NCBI GenBank assembly: GCA_900469965.1
Contig: UBZP01000002.1
Location: 62,001-126,000, forward strand
Direction of reading: 5' to 3'
Length of the DNA: 64,000 nucleotides
DNA from: Hyphomicrobiales bacterium
GTDB lineage: Bacteria; Pseudomonadota; Alphaproteobacteria; Rhizobiales; Rhizobiaceae
The position numbers and the translations under genes were made by a program. This document shows, in pieces, positions 30,345 to 40,806 of this stretch; within the stretch, counting starts at the first letter, position 1, and each line of letters opens with the position of its first letter. The notes beneath the pieces are model-generated. The model was not told the origin of the DNA, ran no database searches, and saw only the letters and a list, made by a program, of their open reading frames with translations.

Positions 30345-31379
30345 ATGTCGGAGATCAAGTCTCACGAGTTCGAGAACTTCCTCCAGCGGGCACCGCGAAC
30401 CGGCGGCATATTCCTGATCTACGGTCCCGACCGCGGCCTAGTTTCGGAGCGCGCAGGGCAGCTTGCGCGCCTGACCGGCGTTGCGCTCGACGATGTTTTC
30501 GCGACGCTGCGGCTGACGGCCTCCGACCTTGTCGGCAATCCGGGGCGCCTGCTCGACGAGATGAATGCGATCGGCCTGTTCGGCGGCGACCGGCTCGTCT
30601 GGGTGAAGGAGGCCGGCAACGACAAGCCGCTGATCGAGGCGATCGACATTCTCGACAAGCAGCCGCCGCAGGGTTGCAGCCTGATCATCGAGGCCGGGGA
30701 CCTGAAGAAGGGGACGGGCCTGCGAAAAGCCGTCGAAGGGTCCAGGTCGGCCATTGCCATCCCGTGCTATCCGGACGACGCGCGCGCGCTGAGCGCCCTC
30801 ATCGACAAGGAGCTCGAAACTGCAGGCCTTCGCATCGCGCCCGCGGCGCGGCAGCGCCTGATGGAACTGATCGGCGGCGACCGGCTGGCCTCGCGCAACG
30901 AGGTCCGCAAGCTCGCCCTCTATTGCCACGGCCGCAATGTCGTCGAGGAGGAGGACATTCTGGCTGCGATCGGCGATGCCAGCGCCATTTCCGTAGACGA
31001 TGTGGTCGACGCGATTCTGAAAGGCGACAATGGCGCCTTTCTCAACGCCATGCAGAAGGTCATGTCGTCCAAGACGCCGGTCTTCCTCGTCCTGCAGGCC
31101 TGCCTGCGGCAGTTCCAGTTGCTGGAACTGATGCGCGCGGAGATGGACGAGAAGCGGACCAACGCCGCACAGGTGATAGCCACGATGGGCCGCCAGTTGC
31201 ATTTCCGTCGAAAACCGGTCGTCGAGCAGGCTCTGCGGAAATGGTCACTTCCGGCCATCCGCCGGGAGACCGCCCGTCTGCAGGCGGCCATCCTGCAATC
31301 GCGGCAGCGCTCAGCCATGGAAGGCACAGTCGCCCTGCAGACGCTGCTGTCGACCGTGCTGCAGTCCGCCAGAGCCTAA
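30345..31379 (+). CDS. holA: DNA polymerase III subunit delta HolA
   Basis: HolA opens the sliding clamp in the clamp-loader complex. The 344-residue protein shows the delta architecture: an AAA+-like N-terminal domain with IFLIYGPDRGLVSERA near 22-37 (no true Walker A, as expected) and FGGDRLVWVKEAG near 73-85, a helical middle (ELIGGDRLASRNEVRKLALY near 179-198) and a C-terminal collar. The lptE-holA adjacency is standard. It is convergent with parB. Confidence 0.92.
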   Translation: MSEIKSHEFENFLQRAPRTGGIFLIYGPDRGLVSERAGQLARLTGVALDDVFATLRLTASDLVGNPGRLLDEMNAIGLFGGDRLVWVKEAGNDKPLIEAIDILDKQPPQGCSLIIEAGDLKKGTGLRKAVEGSRSAIAIPCYPDDARALSALIDKELETAGLRIAPAARQRLMELIGGDRLASRNEVRKLALYCHGRNVVEEEDILAAIGDASAISVDDVVDAILKGDNGAFLNAMQKVMSSKTPVFLVLQACLRQFQLLELMRAEMDEKRTNAAQVIATMGRQLHFRRKPVVEQALRKWSLPAIRRETARLQAAILQSRQRSAMEGTVALQTLLSTVLQSARA

Positions 31380-31486
31380 AGGCGCCGCTCAACGAATTGC
31401 CCACCAGCGGAGTCTCACAGCAAGAGCACCCGGCCAGATCTGCCCCACGTTCCCTTGACTTGCGTGGGAGGCAATAAGCCCTCAAT

Positions 31487-31508
31487 CGCTGTGCCCCAGG
31501 GCACAGCG
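31487..31508. terminator. Hairpin between convergent holA and parB (candidate terminator)
   Basis: CGCTGTGCCC (31487-31496) and GGGCACAGCG (31499-31508) are perfect complements separated by two bases, giving a tight stem in the 155-base gap between two convergent genes. There is no T-run on either side. Confidence 0.5.
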
Positions 31509-31534
31509 TCCTTCTGAGATGGATGACGACGGTT

Positions 31535-32428
31535 TCAGCGTCGCTCGAGCAGCCTGCAGATTTCTTCCAGCTGTTCGAGCGTCTTGTAGTTGATCCGCAG
31601 GTAGCCGCCATTCGCCCTGTGGCTGACGGTCACGTCCAGCCCGAGACTATCGGACAGCGTGCGCTCCAGCGCCAGTGTATCGGCGTCCTTCTCCTCCCGC
31701 GCGGCATCCTTTCGGCCGTGGTCCGGATCCGACTGCGCCTTGATGTCGTGCTGCGCCAGCCGCTCGGCATCGCGCACCGACAGCCCCTTGGCAACGATCG
31801 TCTTGGCAAGGCCCACCGGATCGGAGGTCGGCACCAGGGCACGCGCATGGCCCGCCGACAGCGTGCCGGAGGCCAGCATGTCCCGCACAGGCTCCGGCAG
31901 CTTCAGCAGCCGCAGGCTGTTGGCGACATGGCTGCGGCTCTTGCCGATGATCTCGCCGAGGTCGTTCTGGGTATAGCCGTGCTCGGCGATCAGCTGATCA
32001 TAGCCGAGCGCCTCTTCCAGCGGGTTCAGGTCGGAGCGCTGGACGTTCTCGACGATGGCGATCTCGAGCGCCGTGCGATCGTCGACATCACGGACGATCA
32101 CCGGGATCTCCACGAAGCCGGCGAGCTGGGCTGCCCGCCACCGACGCTCGCCCGCGATGATCTCGTAGCGCTCCGCTGCGATCGTGCGAACCACGACCGG
32201 CTGAACGATGCCGTGCTGGCGGATCGACGCCGCAAGGTCCTGCAGCTCGGCCTCGTCGAAGTACCGGCGCGGATTGCGCGGATTGCGGCCGACGAACTCG
32301 ATCGGCACCATCCGGTCCGGATTGACGGGTGCCGCCTGCGACACCCCCATCGCGACCGGCTGGTCCATTTCCCCGATCAGGGCCGCAAGTCCGCGGCCAA
32401 GTCTGCGCTTCGAGTTGTCGTCGCTCAT
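31535..32428 (-). CDS. parB: Chromosome partitioning protein ParB
   Basis: ParB binds parS, spreads as a CTP-dependent clamp and anchors the origin for segregation. The 297-residue protein has RRLGRGLAALIGE near 8-20 (N-terminal segment that stimulates ParA), the CTP-binding/ParB-box region with IIAGERRWRAAQLAG near 90-104, the HTH that reads parS (QNDLGEIIGKSRSHVANSLR near 153-172) and a C-terminal dimerisation domain. Six parS-like sites lie within about 12 kb on either side. It follows parA by 22 bases. Confidence 0.96.
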   Translation of the reverse strand: MSDDNSKRRLGRGLAALIGEMDQPVAMGVSQAAPVNPDRMVPIEFVGRNPRNPRRYFDEAELQDLAASIRQHGIVQPVVVRTIAAERYEIIAGERRWRAAQLAGFVEIPVIVRDVDDRTALEIAIVENVQRSDLNPLEEALGYDQLIAEHGYTQNDLGEIIGKSRSHVANSLRLLKLPEPVRDMLASGTLSAGHARALVPTSDPVGLAKTIVAKGLSVRDAERLAQHDIKAQSDPDHGRKDAAREEKDADTLALERTLSDSLGLDVTVSHRANGGYLRINYKTLEQLEEICRLLERR

Positions 32429-32450
32429 CTACTCTACTTCCGATAGTAGG

Positions 32451-33245
32451 TCAGGCCGCCTTCCGCTGCCGTTCCCGTTGTATGACTTCCGAGGCAAGCT
32501 GCAGATAGGCCTGGCTGCCGGCGCATTTCAGGTCATAAAGGATCGCCGGCTTCCCGTAGGACGGCGCCTCGGAGACCCGGACATTCCGCGGAATCAGCGT
32601 GTGATACACCTTCTCGCCGAGATGGGTGCGGACGTCATTGACCACCTGCAGCGCAAGATTGTTGCGCGCATCATACATGGTCAGGACGATGCCCTGGATG
32701 TCGAGCGACGGGTTCACCGTTCGCCGGATCTGGTCGACCGTCTCCAGCAACTGGCTGAGGCCCTCCAGCGCGAAGAACTCGCACTGGAGCGGCACCAGGA
32801 CGGAATGCGCCGCCGTCATCGCGTTCATGGTCAACAGATTGAAGGAGGGTGGGCAATCGACGAGAATGTAGGAGTATGCCGCCGCATCGTCGGCAAAGAG
32901 CGCGCGCCGCAGACGAAAGACCCGGTCGCTCTCCCCGGCGATCTCCATCTCGATACCGAGAAGATCCATGGTCGACGGCAGGATCGACAGGTTCGGCACG
33001 GCCGTCTGCTGGGCGATCTCCGCAATGCCGTGGGTGCCCATCAACAGGTCGTAGGAGGACAGCTTGCGATCGCGCCGGTCGATCCCCAGTCCCGTGCTGG
33101 CATTGCCTTGCGGGTCGAGGTCCACAATCAGGACGCGCTCGCCGATCGCGGCCAGCGCCGTTGCCAAGTTGATGGCCGTCGTAGTCTTCCCGACGCCGCC
33201 CTTCTGGTTCGCGATGGTGATGATGCGATTCGATAGGCTTGCCAT
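32451..33245 (-). CDS. parA: Chromosome partitioning ATPase ParA
   Basis: ParA is a deviant Walker ATPase that forms the gradient pulling ParB-parS complexes apart. The 264-residue protein has the deviant Walker A KGGVGKTTTAINLA near 15-28, LIVDLDPQGNASTGLG near 39-54 (Walker A-prime), and ILVDCPPSFNLLTMNAM near 121-137 (Walker B). It is in the mnmG-rsmG-parA-parB operon, 13 bases after rsmG, the classic arrangement near the origin. Confidence 0.97.
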   Translation of the reverse strand: MASLSNRIITIANQKGGVGKTTTAINLATALAAIGERVLIVDLDPQGNASTGLGIDRRDRKLSSYDLLMGTHGIAEIAQQTAVPNLSILPSTMDLLGIEMEIAGESDRVFRLRRALFADDAAAYSYILVDCPPSFNLLTMNAMTAAHSVLVPLQCEFFALEGLSQLLETVDQIRRTVNPSLDIQGIVLTMYDARNNLALQVVNDVRTHLGEKVYHTLIPRNVRVSEAPSYGKPAILYDLKCAGSQAYLQLASEVIQRERQRKAA

Positions 33246-33258
33246 GGTGGATCCGCCG

Positions 33259-33894
33259 TCACTGAATTTTGCGCGAGAGCCCCGTTATTTCCAGCACGAC
33301 AGAATCATGCTCAACGACGCTTTCGTGTTCTATCAGATCGAAGTGCCAACGACCACGCGCTTTCTCCACCTCGCTGCGGTAATCCCGGCCTTTATGGAAG
33401 AACGCCCGGCAATTTCCATTACGGTCCATCCACGGCGCGATGAAGTCCAACAGCAATGGAAGTTCTGCCAGCGCCCGCGCCGATATGGCGTCGCAATCCT
33501 GAATGATCGCGGGCGCCGTCTCGATCCGGATGGGGTGAACACTCGCGCGGGCACCCGTCTCCGCAATCGCCTGCCTGAGGAAGGCCGCCTTCTTGTTGTT
33601 GCTCTCGACCAGGTGCACCCAGCCGCCATCCGTCTCCAGGAGGAGAATGGCGGTAATGATGCCCGGAAATCCGCCGCCGCTTCCGAGATCGATCCAGGTC
33701 ATCGGCGCCGGGCAATGGCCAAAGATCTGCGCGCTGTCGCGGATATGCCGGGCCCCGAAGTCGCCCAGCGTCGACGGCGCGACCAGGTTGATCGTCCGCG
33801 CCCACTTGTCAAAAAGCGCAATGAACTTGCGGAGGCGCAGCTCCGTTTCACGTGAAACATTCAAGTCCGAAAGAGAGATATCCTCAACTTTCAT
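33259..33894 (-). CDS. rsmG: 16S rRNA (guanine527-N7)-methyltransferase RsmG
   Basis: RsmG methylates G527 of 16S rRNA; its loss gives low-level streptomycin resistance. The 211-residue protein has the Rossmann SAM motif [14 protein letters not shown] near 69-82 and [16 protein letters not shown] near 94-109, with the conserved [12 protein letters not shown] near 136-147. The ATG at 33894 overlaps the mnmG stop (ATGA). A parS site (33844-33859) lies within its first 20 codons and encodes NVSRET, so ParB loading and this reading frame share sequence. Confidence 0.94.
   Translation of the reverse strand: MKVEDISLSDLNVSRETELRLRKFIALFDKWARTINLVAPSTLGDFGARHIRDSAQIFGHCPAPMTWIDLGSGGGFPGIITAILLLETDGGWVHLVESNNKKAAFLRQAIAETGARASVHPIRIETAPAIIQDCDAISARALAELPLLLDFIAPWMDRNGNCRAFFHKGRDYRSEVEKARGRWHFDLIEHESVVEHDSVVLEITGLSRKIQ
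33844..33859 (+). promoter_or_regulatory. parS centromere site inside rsmG (class CGTTTCACGTGAAACA)
   Basis: CGTTTCACGTGAAACA matches the consensus at 15 of 16 positions; only the first base differs. It contains no GANTC. It overlaps rsmG codons near the start of the gene, within the parAB operon. Confidence 0.92.
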
Positions 33895-35768
33895 ACCGCC
33901 TGGCTCCTCGGCTCGCCGGTGGAACCGCTGCGACGGAGCGCTGTCAGCAGCAGCGATATGGCGGCAGGGGTCATCCCATCGATTCGTGCGGCCTGAGCGA
34001 CATTGGCGGGCCTGTCGCGCGAGAGCTTCAGGCGGAGCTCGTTCGAGAGACCGGGCAGGTCGTTGAAGCTGAAATCGGCAGGGATGGTGCGATCCTCCTC
34101 GCGGCGCACGTCGGCAATGTCGGCCGCCTGCCGGTCCATATAGACGGCATAGGCGGCCTCGATCTCCAGCGCTTCCCGGACCCGAGGATTCATTCCCTGG
34201 AGCTCCGGCCATACGATCCCGAGCGACTCGATCGAGTGCTCATTGTAGGACAGCAGCTCGTAGGCACTGCGCTTCTGCCCGTCTTGATTGATCTTTATAC
34301 CATGATTCAACGCTTGATTGGGCGTCAGCGTGAGTGACTTCGCGAGATCACGGCAATGGTCGAGCTCGGCCTGCCAGGCGAGGAAGCGCTCGCGACGCGC
34401 ACGACCGGCGATCCCCAACTCGATGGCGACAGGGGTCAGCCGCAGATCGGCGTTGTCGGCACGAAGCGACAGGCGATACTCGGCGCGCGACGTGAACATG
34501 CGATAGGGCTCGGCCACGCCGCGGGAGGTCAGGTCGTCGATCATCACGCCGATATAGCTGTCCGTGCGGCTGAAATGGTGCGGCGCCTGACCGCCGACCT
34601 TGCGGGCCGCATTGAGCCCAGCGACAAGGCCCTGGGCCGCCGCCTCCTCATAGCCTGTCGTGCCGTTGATCTGCCCCGCGAGGAACAGACCGGGCAGCTT
34701 GATGACTTCGAGGCCCAGCGTCAGTTCCCGCGGGTCCACATGATCGTACTCGATCGCGTAGCCGGGCTGCAGGATCTCCACCGACTCGAGGCCCGGGATG
34801 GTATGGATGAACGCGCTCTGCACCGCCGCCGGCAGCGACGTCGAAATGCCGTTCGGATAGACGGTATCGTCATCCAAGCCCTCCGGCTCCAGGAAGATCT
34901 GATGCCCGTCGCGCTCGCCGAAACGGACAATCTTGTCTTCGATCGACGGGCAATATCGTGGCCCGACGCCCTTGATCTGGCCGGAATACATGGCCGAGAG
35001 ACCGATATTGTCCTCAATGATCCGATGCGTCGCCGACGTCGTGCGCGTCACACCGCATTCGACCTGCGGATTGGTGATTGTGTCCGTCATGAACGAGAAC
35101 GGAACCGGTTCGCTGTCGGCCGCCTGCCGGCCCACCTTATCCCACGCAATGGTCTTGCCCGACAGACGGGCCGGCGTCCCGGTCTTGAGGCGGCCGAGGC
35201 GCAGGCCGAACTTGGCCAGCGTCGTCGAAAGGCCCAGCGACGGCTGCTCGCCCATCCGGCCGGCCGGGGTCGTTTCGGAACCAAGATGAATAAGGCCGCG
35301 CAGGAACGTTCCCGTCGTGAGGACGACCGCAGCGCATTGGAGGCGACGACCGTCGCCGGTGACGACGGCCTGGATCTGCTGGTTGGCAGAGAGTTCGATA
35401 TCGAAGGCGTCGCCTTCGATCACCTCGAGGTTCTCGATGCTGGAAATCTCCTCCTGCATCGCCTGCCGGTAGAGACGACGATCAGCCTGGGTCCGCGGAC
35501 CCCGGACCGCCGGCCCCTTGCGGCGATTGAGCAGGCGGAACTGGATGCCTGCGCGATCCGCGACGCGCCCCATCAGCCCATCCAGCGCGTCGACCTCGCG
35601 AACGAGATGACCCTTGCCCAAGCCGCCGATGGCGGGGTTGCACGACATGATGCCGATCGTGTCCCGGGAATGGGTCAGGAGGGCGGTGCGTGCTCCAGCG
35701 CGCGCGGAAGCGGAGGCCGCCTCGCAGCCGGCATGGCCGCCGCCAATGACAATGACATCATAGCTCAA
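33891..35768 (-). CDS. mnmG: tRNA uridine-5-carboxymethylaminomethyl modification enzyme MnmG (GidA)
   Basis: MnmG with MnmE installs the cmnm5 group on U34 of certain tRNAs. The 625-residue flavoprotein has the FAD dinucleotide motif [15 protein letters not shown] near 4-18, [19 protein letters not shown] near 44-62, [18 protein letters not shown] near 72-89, and the GidA signature [16 protein letters not shown] near 197-212. A C-terminal helical domain binds MnmE and tRNA. It heads mnmG-rsmG-parA-parB. Confidence 0.97.
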   Translation of the reverse strand: MSYDVIVIGGGHAGCEAASASARAGARTALLTHSRDTIGIMSCNPAIGGLGKGHLVREVDALDGLMGRVADRAGIQFRLLNRRKGPAVRGPRTQADRRLYRQAMQEEISSIENLEVIEGDAFDIELSANQQIQAVVTGDGRRLQCAAVVLTTGTFLRGLIHLGSETTPAGRMGEQPSLGLSTTLAKFGLRLGRLKTGTPARLSGKTIAWDKVGRQAADSEPVPFSFMTDTITNPQVECGVTRTTSATHRIIEDNIGLSAMYSGQIKGVGPRYCPSIEDKIVRFGERDGHQIFLEPEGLDDDTVYPNGISTSLPAAVQSAFIHTIPGLESVEILQPGYAIEYDHVDPRELTLGLEVIKLPGLFLAGQINGTTGYEEAAAQGLVAGLNAARKVGGQAPHHFSRTDSYIGVMIDDLTSRGVAEPYRMFTSRAEYRLSLRADNADLRLTPVAIELGIAGRARRERFLAWQAELDHCRDLAKSLTLTPNQALNHGIKINQDGQKRSAYELLSYNEHSIESLGIVWPELQGMNPRVREALEIEAAYAVYMDRQAADIADVRREEDRTIPADFSFNDLPGLSNELRLKLSRDRPANVAQAARIDGMTPAAISLLLTALRRSGSTGEPRSQAV

Positions 35769-35794
35769 CAGTATACCCTCGGGTTTCAGGATCC

Positions 35795-35810
35795 CGTTTC
35801 ACGTGAAACA
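35795..35810 (+). promoter_or_regulatory. parS centromere site upstream of mnmG (class CGTTTCACGTGAAACA)
   Basis: CGTTTCACGTGAAACA is identical to the rsmG-internal site and lies 27 bases upstream of the mnmG start, where ParB binding could also affect transcription or translation of the operon that encodes ParB. A second parS follows 30 bases on. Confidence 0.92.
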
Positions 35811-35839
35811 GAGATTGGGACTCGCATATGGTGCAACGG

Positions 35840-35855
35840 TGTTTCACGTGAATCA
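35840..35855 (-). promoter_or_regulatory. parS centromere site overlapping the mnmE stop codon
   Basis: The plus strand reads TGTTTCACGTGAATCA, the same as the 20452 site. On the minus strand it begins with TGA, which is the mnmE stop codon (35853-35855). The variant base forms a GANTC site. Confidence 0.92.
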
Positions 35856-37169
35856 CTTCCCGATGCAGAACTCGGAGAAGATGACATCTAGCAAATTCTC
35901 GACGTCCACGCGACCAGTCATCCGCCCGAGCTCGTTCGCCGCCTGCCGCAGCAGCTCGGCCTGCAGTTCGAGTTCATGCGCGGGAAGCGAGAGCGCCTCA
36001 TCCAGTGCTTTCAACATCGTCCTCAAAGACTCGTTGTGCCGATCGCGCGATGGAACGGCGAAGGCATTGGCGTGGCTCAACTGCGGCAGGTGCTCACGGA
36101 TCCGATGCATCAGCTGGTCTATGCCATCGCCCGTCAAGGTCGACAAGGCCACCACCGATCGGTCGATATCCCTCCGCGGATACAGGTCGGCTTTCGAAGT
36201 AACGTAGATCGTCGGTCCGGACTCGGTCGGCGGTGCGCCGGGCATCTCGTGTTGATCGAGCATCCGGAGGACGAGATCCGCCTGCGCCATAGCCGACTTC
36301 GCCCGCCTGATGCCTTCCTTCTCCACCACCTCGTCCGTCTCGCGGAGGCCGGCGGTATCCAGCAGCCGGACCGCGAAACCATCGATATCGAGGTCGACCG
36401 AAACGATGTCGCGCGTAGTCCCGGGAATATCGGTGACGATCGCGACGTCCCGCCTTGCCAGGTAATTGATCAGGCTCGATTTCCCCACATTCGGCGGGCC
36501 AGCGATGACCACCGTCAGCCCGTCGCGAATGATCTCCCCGGCACGGCTGCCGGCCAGATGCTCCCGAACCTCCCGTGCGAGCGCCACGAGATCGTCGCGC
36601 ACGGTTTGACCGACCGCACCCGGCACATCCTCCTCATCGGAAAAGTCCAGCTCCGCCTCGATCATCGCACGCGCAAAGGTCAACCTCCGCGTCCAGTCCT
36701 CATAGAGGCGCGATACACCACCCGCCGCATGCTCCAGCGCCAACCTGCGTTGCATCTCCGTCTGGGCGACGACGATGTCGGCAAGTCCCTCGATCTCCAC
36801 GAGGTCGAGTTTGCCGTTGTGAAAGGCACGGCGGCTGAATTCGCCAGCGTCCGCCGCGCGCAATCCGGGGAATTCCGCAAGGGCATCAAGCACAGCCCTG
36901 ACCGTGGCGCGACCGCCATGCAGGTGAAACTCGCCCGAGTCCTCGCCGGTGAACGACGCCCGGCCCGGGAAGTGAAGAACGAGTCCCTTATCCAGGAACA
37001 GACCGTTTCGAGAGCGAATCGAACGCAGTTCCGCACGTCTCGGCGCCGGCAGGGAACCCGTCATGACGCGGATGACCGTCTCGCATTCCGGCCCGCTGAT
37101 GCGGACGACGGCAACGCCGGAGGGCAGCCCCCCGCTCGAAAGCGCGAAGATGGTGTCGTTTCCGACCAT
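35853..37169 (-). CDS. mnmE: tRNA modification GTPase MnmE (TrmE)
   Basis: MnmE is the GTPase and folate-binding partner of MnmG. The 438-residue protein has the N-terminal formyl-THF-binding domain (about 1-118), a helical domain interrupted by the G domain (GPPNVGKSSLINYLA near 221-235, DIPGTTRDIVSVD near 245-257, LLDTAGLRETDE near 265-276), and the C-terminal CIGK with the functional cysteine. Only the two parS sites and 84 bases separate it from mnmG. Confidence 0.96.
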   Translation of the reverse strand: MVGNDTIFALSSGGLPSGVAVVRISGPECETVIRVMTGSLPAPRRAELRSIRSRNGLFLDKGLVLHFPGRASFTGEDSGEFHLHGGRATVRAVLDALAEFPGLRAADAGEFSRRAFHNGKLDLVEIEGLADIVVAQTEMQRRLALEHAAGGVSRLYEDWTRRLTFARAMIEAELDFSDEEDVPGAVGQTVRDDLVALAREVREHLAGSRAGEIIRDGLTVVIAGPPNVGKSSLINYLARRDVAIVTDIPGTTRDIVSVDLDIDGFAVRLLDTAGLRETDEVVEKEGIRRAKSAMAQADLVLRMLDQHEMPGAPPTESGPTIYVTSKADLYPRRDIDRSVVALSTLTGDGIDQLMHRIREHLPQLSHANAFAVPSRDRHNESLRTMLKALDEALSLPAHELELQAELLRQAANELGRMTGRVDVENLLDVIFSEFCIGK

Positions 37170-37304
37170 GGATCACCTGGAGTGCGGAGAAGTTGGGAGC
37201 GATCGCACAGCCATCGGGCGATCATCCAGCTCGCGCACGCAAATACACGAATGCCGACGCTGCGTCCAGCATTGAAGCGCCGAGCATGTCGCACCGATCG
37301 GCAC

Positions 37305-37333
37305 AAAAAAGCGGCGCCCTTTGAAGACGCCGC
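37305..37333 (-). terminator. Intrinsic terminator of rho
   Basis: On the minus strand GCGGCG (37333-37328) and CGCCGC (37316-37311) pair around an 11-base loop and run into TTTTTT (37310-37305). It is 40 bases after the rho stop and separates rho from mnmE. Confidence 0.85.
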
Positions 37334-37372
37334 CTCTGAACTTTAGAATCCGGGAAAGAATCCGGCTAAAGT

Positions 37373-38638
<1,266 letters not shown>

Positions 38639-38832
38639 GCAGGGGGACCATGCGTGATTTCTGGATTGGGGATTGGCGTGCGAGTCAAGACTGAGCTGCA
38701 GGGAGGCAGTTCACGATGCGGGATACACATGCCACGAGAGATGAGGTGACGCGAAAATAGCGATTCAGGGGGAGGCCCGCAAGGGGCTCGTCGATTTTCC
38801 TAAAATAGACGGAACCAATTCCTTTCGCACCC

Positions 38833-39372
38833 TCAGAAGGGCTTCACGACGGCCAGGATCACGATGGCGACCATCAGCAGCGCCGGCATCTCGTTGATAA
38901 GCCGCCACTGGCGTGCGGTGATCCTGTTCTCGTCCCGGCCGAACGCTTTCACGGAACGGCCGAAGAACACGTGCACGCCTGTCAACAGCAGCACGAGCGT
39001 CAGTTTGGCATGCAGCCAGCCGCCGCTGAAGCCGTAGACGGACCAGGCGAGATAGAGGCCGAGCAGCCAGGCGAGCATCATCGCGGGGTTCATGATCACC
39101 CGGTAGAGACGTCGCTCCATCACCTTGAACGTCTCGGAAGCCTCCGAACCACGGGCGGCGTCGCTGTGGTAGATGAACAGCCGCGGCAGGTACAGCAGCC
39201 CGGCCATCCACGAGATCACCGCGATGATATGCAGGGCCTTGAGCCAGAGGTAGGGGTTCTCCGGCGGATGGAAAACCAGCACTGCGGCGACGAGCGCGAA
39301 GATCACAAGCACCATTGCGGCCCGGATTTGGGCGCGCCGTCCAGCCGCCCAGCCTGTCTGGCGCTCGCTCAA
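38833..39372 (-). CDS. hemJ: Protoporphyrinogen IX oxidase HemJ
   Basis: HemJ is the membrane oxidase that converts protoporphyrinogen IX to protoporphyrin IX in bacteria without HemG or HemY. The protein has spans at about 20-36, 45-66, 95-115, 120-140 and 160-178, the conserved [21 protein letters not shown] near 44-64 (haem-binding His; window of key residues H48, W55), FIYH, and NPAMMLAW near 95-102. A TTG at 39372 overlaps the hemE stop (TTGA) and is the likely coupled start, giving 179 residues. The first ATG (39315) would give 160. HemE is directly upstream in the same pathway. Confidence 0.88.
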   Translation of the reverse strand: MSERQTGWAAGRRAQIRAAMVLVIFALVAAVLVFHPPENPYLWLKALHIIAVISWMAGLLYLPRLFIYHSDAARGSEASETFKVMERRLYRVIMNPAMMLAWLLGLYLAWSVYGFSGGWLHAKLTLVLLLTGVHVFFGRSVKAFGRDENRITARQWRLINEMPALLMVAIVILAVVKPF

Positions 39373-40403
39373 CAGTCCTGTCCTCGCACCCGCCGGACCA
39401 GCGCCGTCACATGCGCGGGATCGGCCTGCGGCGTGATGCCGTGGCCGAGGTTGAAGATCAGCGGACCGTTGCCGAGGGCGTTCAGGATCGCGTCGATCCC
39501 TTCGTTCAAGGCGGCACCGCCGGCCACGACACGCTGCGGGTCGAGATTGCCCTGCACCGGACCGTCCTTCTGCAGCTCGGCTGCGAACGACAGCGGTATC
39601 GTCCAGTCGAGCCCGATCGCGTCGGCGCCTGTGCCCTGGCGATAGTTCTTCAGCAACAGGCCCGCGCCCTTGGCAAAGGCGATGATCTTCGCCTGCGGCC
39701 GCTGCGCCCGCACCAGATCGACGATGCGCCGGACCGGCTTCACGGCATAGGCGGTAAACTCCGGCTCGCCGAGCACGCCCGCCCATGAATCGAAGATCTG
39801 CACGGCATCCGCGCCCGCGTCCAGCTGTGCCACCAGGTATTCGGCGGACTTCTCGGCCAGGATGTCCAGCAGGGCGGCAAAGGCCTTGGGCTCCTGGTAG
39901 GCGAAGAGCCGCGTCGGCGCCTGGTCCGGCGTCCCGTGCCCGGCGATCATGTAGGTCGCCACCGTCCACGGCGCGCCGCAGAAGCCGAGAAGCGCCGTCT
40001 CCTGCGGAAGCTCGCGACGGAGCCTGCGCACGATCTCGATGACCGGCGAAAGATGCTCCATGACCGGCATCGATCCCAACGGGCGGATCTCATCGATCGC
40101 CAGCGGCTTGAGACGCGGTCCGAAGCCCTCGTCGAAACGGACCTCGCGCTTCAGCGCATCGGGAACGACGAGAATGTCGGAGAACAGGATCGCGGCATCG
40201 AAAGCGTAGCGCCGGATCGGTTGCAGCGTCACCTCGACGGCAAGATCCGGCGAATAACAGAGATCGAGGAAACTTCCGGCTCTGGCGCGCGTTTCCCGAT
40301 ACTCCGGCAGATACCGCCCTGCCTGTCTCATCAGCCATAGGGGCGGAGGGGAGACAGCCTTCCCGTTCAGGACCTCGACGATTTTCCGCGTGCCGGTCGT
40401 CAC
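39369..40403 (-). CDS. hemE: Uroporphyrinogen decarboxylase HemE
   Basis: HemE removes four carboxyl groups from uroporphyrinogen III to give coproporphyrinogen III. The 344-residue protein carries [16 protein letters not shown] near 21-36 (substrate-binding RQAGRY), [12 protein letters not shown] near 73-84 (catalytic Asp), [14 protein letters not shown] near 138-151, FDSWAGVLG near 206-214, and the C-terminal [12 protein letters not shown] near 317-328. The start is GTG at 40403 with GGGAG nine bases upstream. It borders the predicted replication origin, as in Caulobacter. Confidence 0.96.
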   Translation of the reverse strand: MTTGTRKIVEVLNGKAVSPPPLWLMRQAGRYLPEYRETRARAGSFLDLCYSPDLAVEVTLQPIRRYAFDAAILFSDILVVPDALKREVRFDEGFGPRLKPLAIDEIRPLGSMPVMEHLSPVIEIVRRLRRELPQETALLGFCGAPWTVATYMIAGHGTPDQAPTRLFAYQEPKAFAALLDILAEKSAEYLVAQLDAGADAVQIFDSWAGVLGEPEFTAYAVKPVRRIVDLVRAQRPQAKIIAFAKGAGLLLKNYRQGTGADAIGLDWTIPLSFAAELQKDGPVQGNLDPQRVVAGGAALNEGIDAILNALGNGPLIFNLGHGITPQADPAHVTALVRRVRGQDC

Positions 40404-40420
40404 CTCTGCCGCGCTCCCTC

Positions 40421-40490
40421 TAACAAAGAAATCTATATTGAAGAGGTTTCTATTTCTTAGAGTCGGTGACTATCAAGGATTAAATTCCAT
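40421..40490. other. A/T-rich stretch, candidate DNA-unwinding element of oriC
   Basis: Roughly 70% of these 70 bases are A or T, in sharp contrast to the surrounding high-GC sequence. The stretch is next to hemE and on one flank of the DnaA-box cluster, as an unwinding element would be. It includes one GANTC (GAGTC near 40460). Confidence 0.6.
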
Positions 40491-40670
40491 CCACATCCAG
40501 CCACAGATATGGCAGAACGGCTTTTGCCGAAGGAGCGATCTGGCGCCGCGCCAGGGGCGATGCGAACAACGCAGAAAATGCCACGCATTCAGGCGCTTAC
40601 ACGAATGCCCGTTTTGAACATCCTGTGGACAGCTCCAGCGATTGCGTGACACAATGTCACCCACGGCGAT

Positions 40671-40679
40671 TTATGCACA
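40671..40679 (+). promoter_or_regulatory. DnaA box
   Basis: TTATGCACA is an exact match to the DnaA consensus TTATNCACA and is the strongest box in the predicted origin. Confidence 0.75.
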
Positions 40680-40713
40680 GCCGGCCCGCCATGCCATCCA
40701 GCGAAATCCGTTT

Positions 40714-40722
40714 TGTGGAAAA
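40714..40722 (-). promoter_or_regulatory. DnaA box (one mismatch)
   Basis: The minus strand reads TTTTCCACA, one base from TTATCCACA. A weaker TTTTCCACG on the other strand follows at 40731-40739. Confidence 0.6.
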
Positions 40723-40806
40723 GTCGGCAGTTTTCCACGAGGCGTCGCCGCAGGCCGGCGGGCCGGGCTCGCTGTCCCGGCCTGTCAACAGCCCACGGAG
40801 GATCAT

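Larger units (their letters stand above)
40404..40806. other. Predicted chromosomal replication origin (oriC), hemE-ppsR intergenic
   Basis: This 403-base gap lies between hemE and the ppsR/DUF299 gene, the conserved location of the alphaproteobacterial origin (Caulobacter Cori lies between hemE and RP001, and S. meliloti oriC is at the same junction). The left end (40421-40490) is about 70% A/T. To its right are DnaA-box-like 9-mers: TTATGCACA at 40671-40679 (exact fit to TTATNCACA), TTTTCCACA at 40714-40722 (minus), and weaker CTGTCCACA at 40624-40632 (minus), CCATCCACA at 40487-40495 and TTTTCCACG at 40731-40739. A palindrome lies at 40646-40660. Confidence 0.85.

Noticed and set aside
40646-40660. 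GTGACA-CAA-TGTCAC as a transcription terminator
   Set aside because: The stem is short, there is no T-run, and no gene ends here; it is reported as a possible binding site.
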